Positions 62,032 through 64,000 of a DNA stretch of 64,000 nucleotides are shown here, in pieces. Under the pieces are notes generated by a model. The model saw only the letters and a program-made list of their open reading frames with translations, was not told the origin of the DNA and did no database searches. The translations under genes were made by a program, and so were the position numbers. Source of the stretch: Argentina anserina (lineage: Eukaryota; Streptophyta; Magnoliopsida; Rosales; Rosaceae); the NCBI RefSeq assembly GCF_933775445.1, contig NC_065872.1:5332001-5396000 (forward strand), given 5' to 3'. The stretch's first letter is position 1, and each line of letters begins with the position of its first letter.

Positions 62032-63699
62032 ATGGCAGCATTAAAGTCTGTAAAAGCAAAGCAACTCTACCTCCAGGAAATCGAGAAGGCTCGCCAAGAC
62101 CTTCGTGCTCTTATCTACAGCAAGAACTGTGCTCCTATTATGCTTCGTCTAGCGTAATTATACCCTCTTCCTTTTGCCTTCTCTTGCTTGTATATACTTG
62201 CATTCAGCTAGCTGAGTTATTTAGCCAACCTGATTGTGTCCCATGTGTAAAACATGGTGCTCTTTGAATCAAAATTTCTATGTAATGGCTAGAAGCCTAT
62301 GATCATTACTTTTCATGACTGAGGCTCCTCATCAATCTGTAGTCACATTTATAATCATTGCATTGTAGGTGGCATGATGCTGGAACATATGATGTTAAAA
62401 CAAAAACTGGAGGGCCTAACGGCTCAATCAGAAATGAGGAAGAGTTAAAACATAGTGCAAATAATGGATTGAAAATCGCGGTCGACTTATGTGGTAAGCC
62501 TTTTTTGTTAAATTTCAGTCGGGATTTCCTTTGTTCTTTGATTGTGGTTTGATTTTCAGAAGAAGTGAAGGCCAAGCATCCAAAAATTACATATGCCGAC
62601 CTCTACCAGGTTTCTACTTTCAAGTGATGGATTTGTATGATAGCTATTGCTGATCAAACCCCCAATTCAACTTATTCTAACTGTTGGATTTATAGCTTGC
62701 TGGGGTTGTTGCAGTAGAGGTCACTGGAGGTCCACCTATAGACTTTGTTCCGGGTAGAAAGGTACGCCTGCCAGAAAGATTTTCCTCGCTACAGCCTATA
62801 CCTGATGTTATTTACTTATTTTTCTTCAATTCGTATATCTCTCATTTAGGACTCAAAGAAATCACCACCAGAAGGACGTCTTCCAGATGCTAAACTCGGT
62901 ATGCCATCAACTATGCTGTTACTATTTCATATGTTAAAAAGGCTGCTAACTGCATAAGTTTCACTCTGTTCAAAGGTGCATCACATTTAAGGGCAACTTT
63001 CCTTCGCATGGGACTTTCTGACCGGGACATTGTGGCGCTTTCCGGGGGCCATACTTTGGTAATGTCTGCAATCTGAAGCAGGCAATCTTATTATTCACTA
63101 TATTGATCAGCATGTATAGCAAATTATCTGTTCTTACTGATTTGCAGGGAAGGGCACATCAGGAGAGATCAGGCTTTGATGGACCCTGGACAAAGGAACC
63201 TGGGAAGTTTGACAACTCATACTTCGTGTAAGACATTCGATTCATATTAGTCACCTACTTATACATGTAATAATGAATGTAATAGTTGGAAATGTGAATT
63301 CTGTGATCAGGGAACTATTGAAAGGAGAGTCACAGGGACTGCTGAAACTTCCCACAGACAAGGCTTTAGTGCAGGATCCAGAATTCCATCACTATGTCGA
63401 ACTATATGCACGCGTAAATTTGCTAAATTGTCTATGTGCAGTTGATAATTTTACAATATCAAATCTTCCAGAATTAAGATGAGTCATATGTATATTGGCA
63501 GGATAAAGATGCATTCTTCAGAGACTATGCAGAATCACACAAGAAATTATCAGAACTTGGCTTTAGTCCACCTTCTTCAGGTCAGAAGATAGGACTTGCT
63601 CTTAGCATTGCTGCTGTCATAGTTTTGGCATTTGTCTGGGATCAGTTGACAGGTTTCAGCCCAGACCCTTATCTAGTATGGAAACAATACAATAATTAA
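62032..63699 (+). CDS. L-ascorbate peroxidase, membrane type with altered tail (tandem copy 2)
   Basis: Paralogue of copy 1 with the same nine-exon pattern: 62032-62153, 62369-62493, 62560-62609, 62696-62761, 62850-62898, 62976-63058, 63148-63227, 63311-63413 and 63502-63699, 291 aa. Internal exons 2-8 are identical in length to those of copy 1. Distal Arg39, Trp42 and His43, proximal His163 ([12 protein letters not shown]) and Trp179 are kept, so it should be an active peroxidase. The N-terminus [20 protein letters not shown] differs and is more basic. The tail has a hydrophobic helix ([17 protein letters not shown]). It then ends [19 protein letters not shown], without the basic HKRVK cluster of copy 1. 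Targeting may therefore differ. The start is the first ATG in frame after an upstream stop. Confidence 0.94.
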
Positions 63700-64000
63700 G
63701 GTCCATGGCTAGTCCCTTCCATGTATACTTAATTTTACTGTGTGAAACAGTGAATGGGTACATAACTACATATTCCATGCGCATTCCAGAACCAAGAAAT
63801 AAAGAAATGACTGGTGTTTATTTAAACTGAGCTATTCTTATTCACTCAAATAAAGATGTGCTGTGTTGTACTTGATTCCATAGCTTCTACTTCTACAATT
63901 TAGAGGAGAACAAGTTCACCTCTCTAACTATTTGTATACTGATCTGCTACTATATATATCTGGGTCCCTATTGCAATTGATGGAGGTGATAGAGACTCTG
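63700..64000. other. 3' UTR of APX copy 2 and right edge
   Basis: 301 bp to the window end. AATAAA-like words near 63799 (AAATAAAGAAATG) and 63850 (AAATAAAGATG) could be polyadenylation signals. No further gene start is visible. Confidence 0.45.

Overview
The window is nuclear DNA of a flowering plant, almost certainly a eudicot. The genes have many GT-AG introns and are plant families: an L-ascorbate peroxidase pair with membrane tails, a ROP GTPase, a 3-dehydroquinate synthase with a transit-peptide-like N-terminus, a DUF630/DUF632 protein and a PP2-B F-box remnant. The intergenic DNA is AT-rich and full of plant transposons. A rosid such as a Rosaceae species is plausible, but that is an impression only. 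All exon coordinates were read by eye from splice motifs and frame continuity. For the fully contained multi-exon host genes modelled (446, 794, 197, 445, 609, 289, 645, 287 and 291 aa) the summed exons are divisible by three.

Layout. 1-945: 5' half of a GDSL esterase/lipase gene on the minus strand, running off the left edge. 1597-5474: a structurally complete PIF/Harbinger DNA transposon with 13-bp terminal inverted repeats, a TCA target duplication, an intact DDE transposase and a frameshifted Myb/SANT-like partner gene. 5884-15693: an old Ty3/gypsy element of the Tat type with a GCTGG target duplication, decayed gag-pol with a second RNase H, and an antisense spliced ORF near the 3' end. 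It carries two nested insertions (8655-9203 and 13747-15236) and has lost most of its 3' LTR. 16.4-35.2 kb is gene-rich: a lysine-rich protein of unknown function whose first intron holds a plastid-type tRNA-Leu-like sequence, VPS35, a ROP GTPase and 3-dehydroquinate synthase. 36.2-37.7 kb is a truncated ZRF1-like pseudogene. RAD17 (39.1-43.2 kb) and a Myb/SANT-like protein (44.4-45.4 kb) follow, then a PP2-B F-box pseudogene (46.9-47.8 kb) and a DUF630/DUF632 gene (50.2-53.0 kb). 53.7-54.6 kb holds two abutting Harbinger-type MITEs sharing one TAA. A long AT-rich gap contains a 584-bp TRIM retroelement (57953-58536). The window ends with a tandem pair of ascorbate peroxidase genes (59.8-63.7 kb).

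The host genes are unrelated housekeeping or regulatory genes (retromer trafficking, Rho signalling, shikimate pathway, DNA-damage checkpoint, peroxide detoxification) and do not form one system. The best leads are the two-gene Harbinger element with its palindromic subterminal repeats, the antisense gene in the Tat retroelement, the twin MITEs, the TRIM, the tRNA-like sequence inside an intron, and the diverged membrane tails of the two peroxidases. I saw no clearly new biological system; these are the places worth testing.
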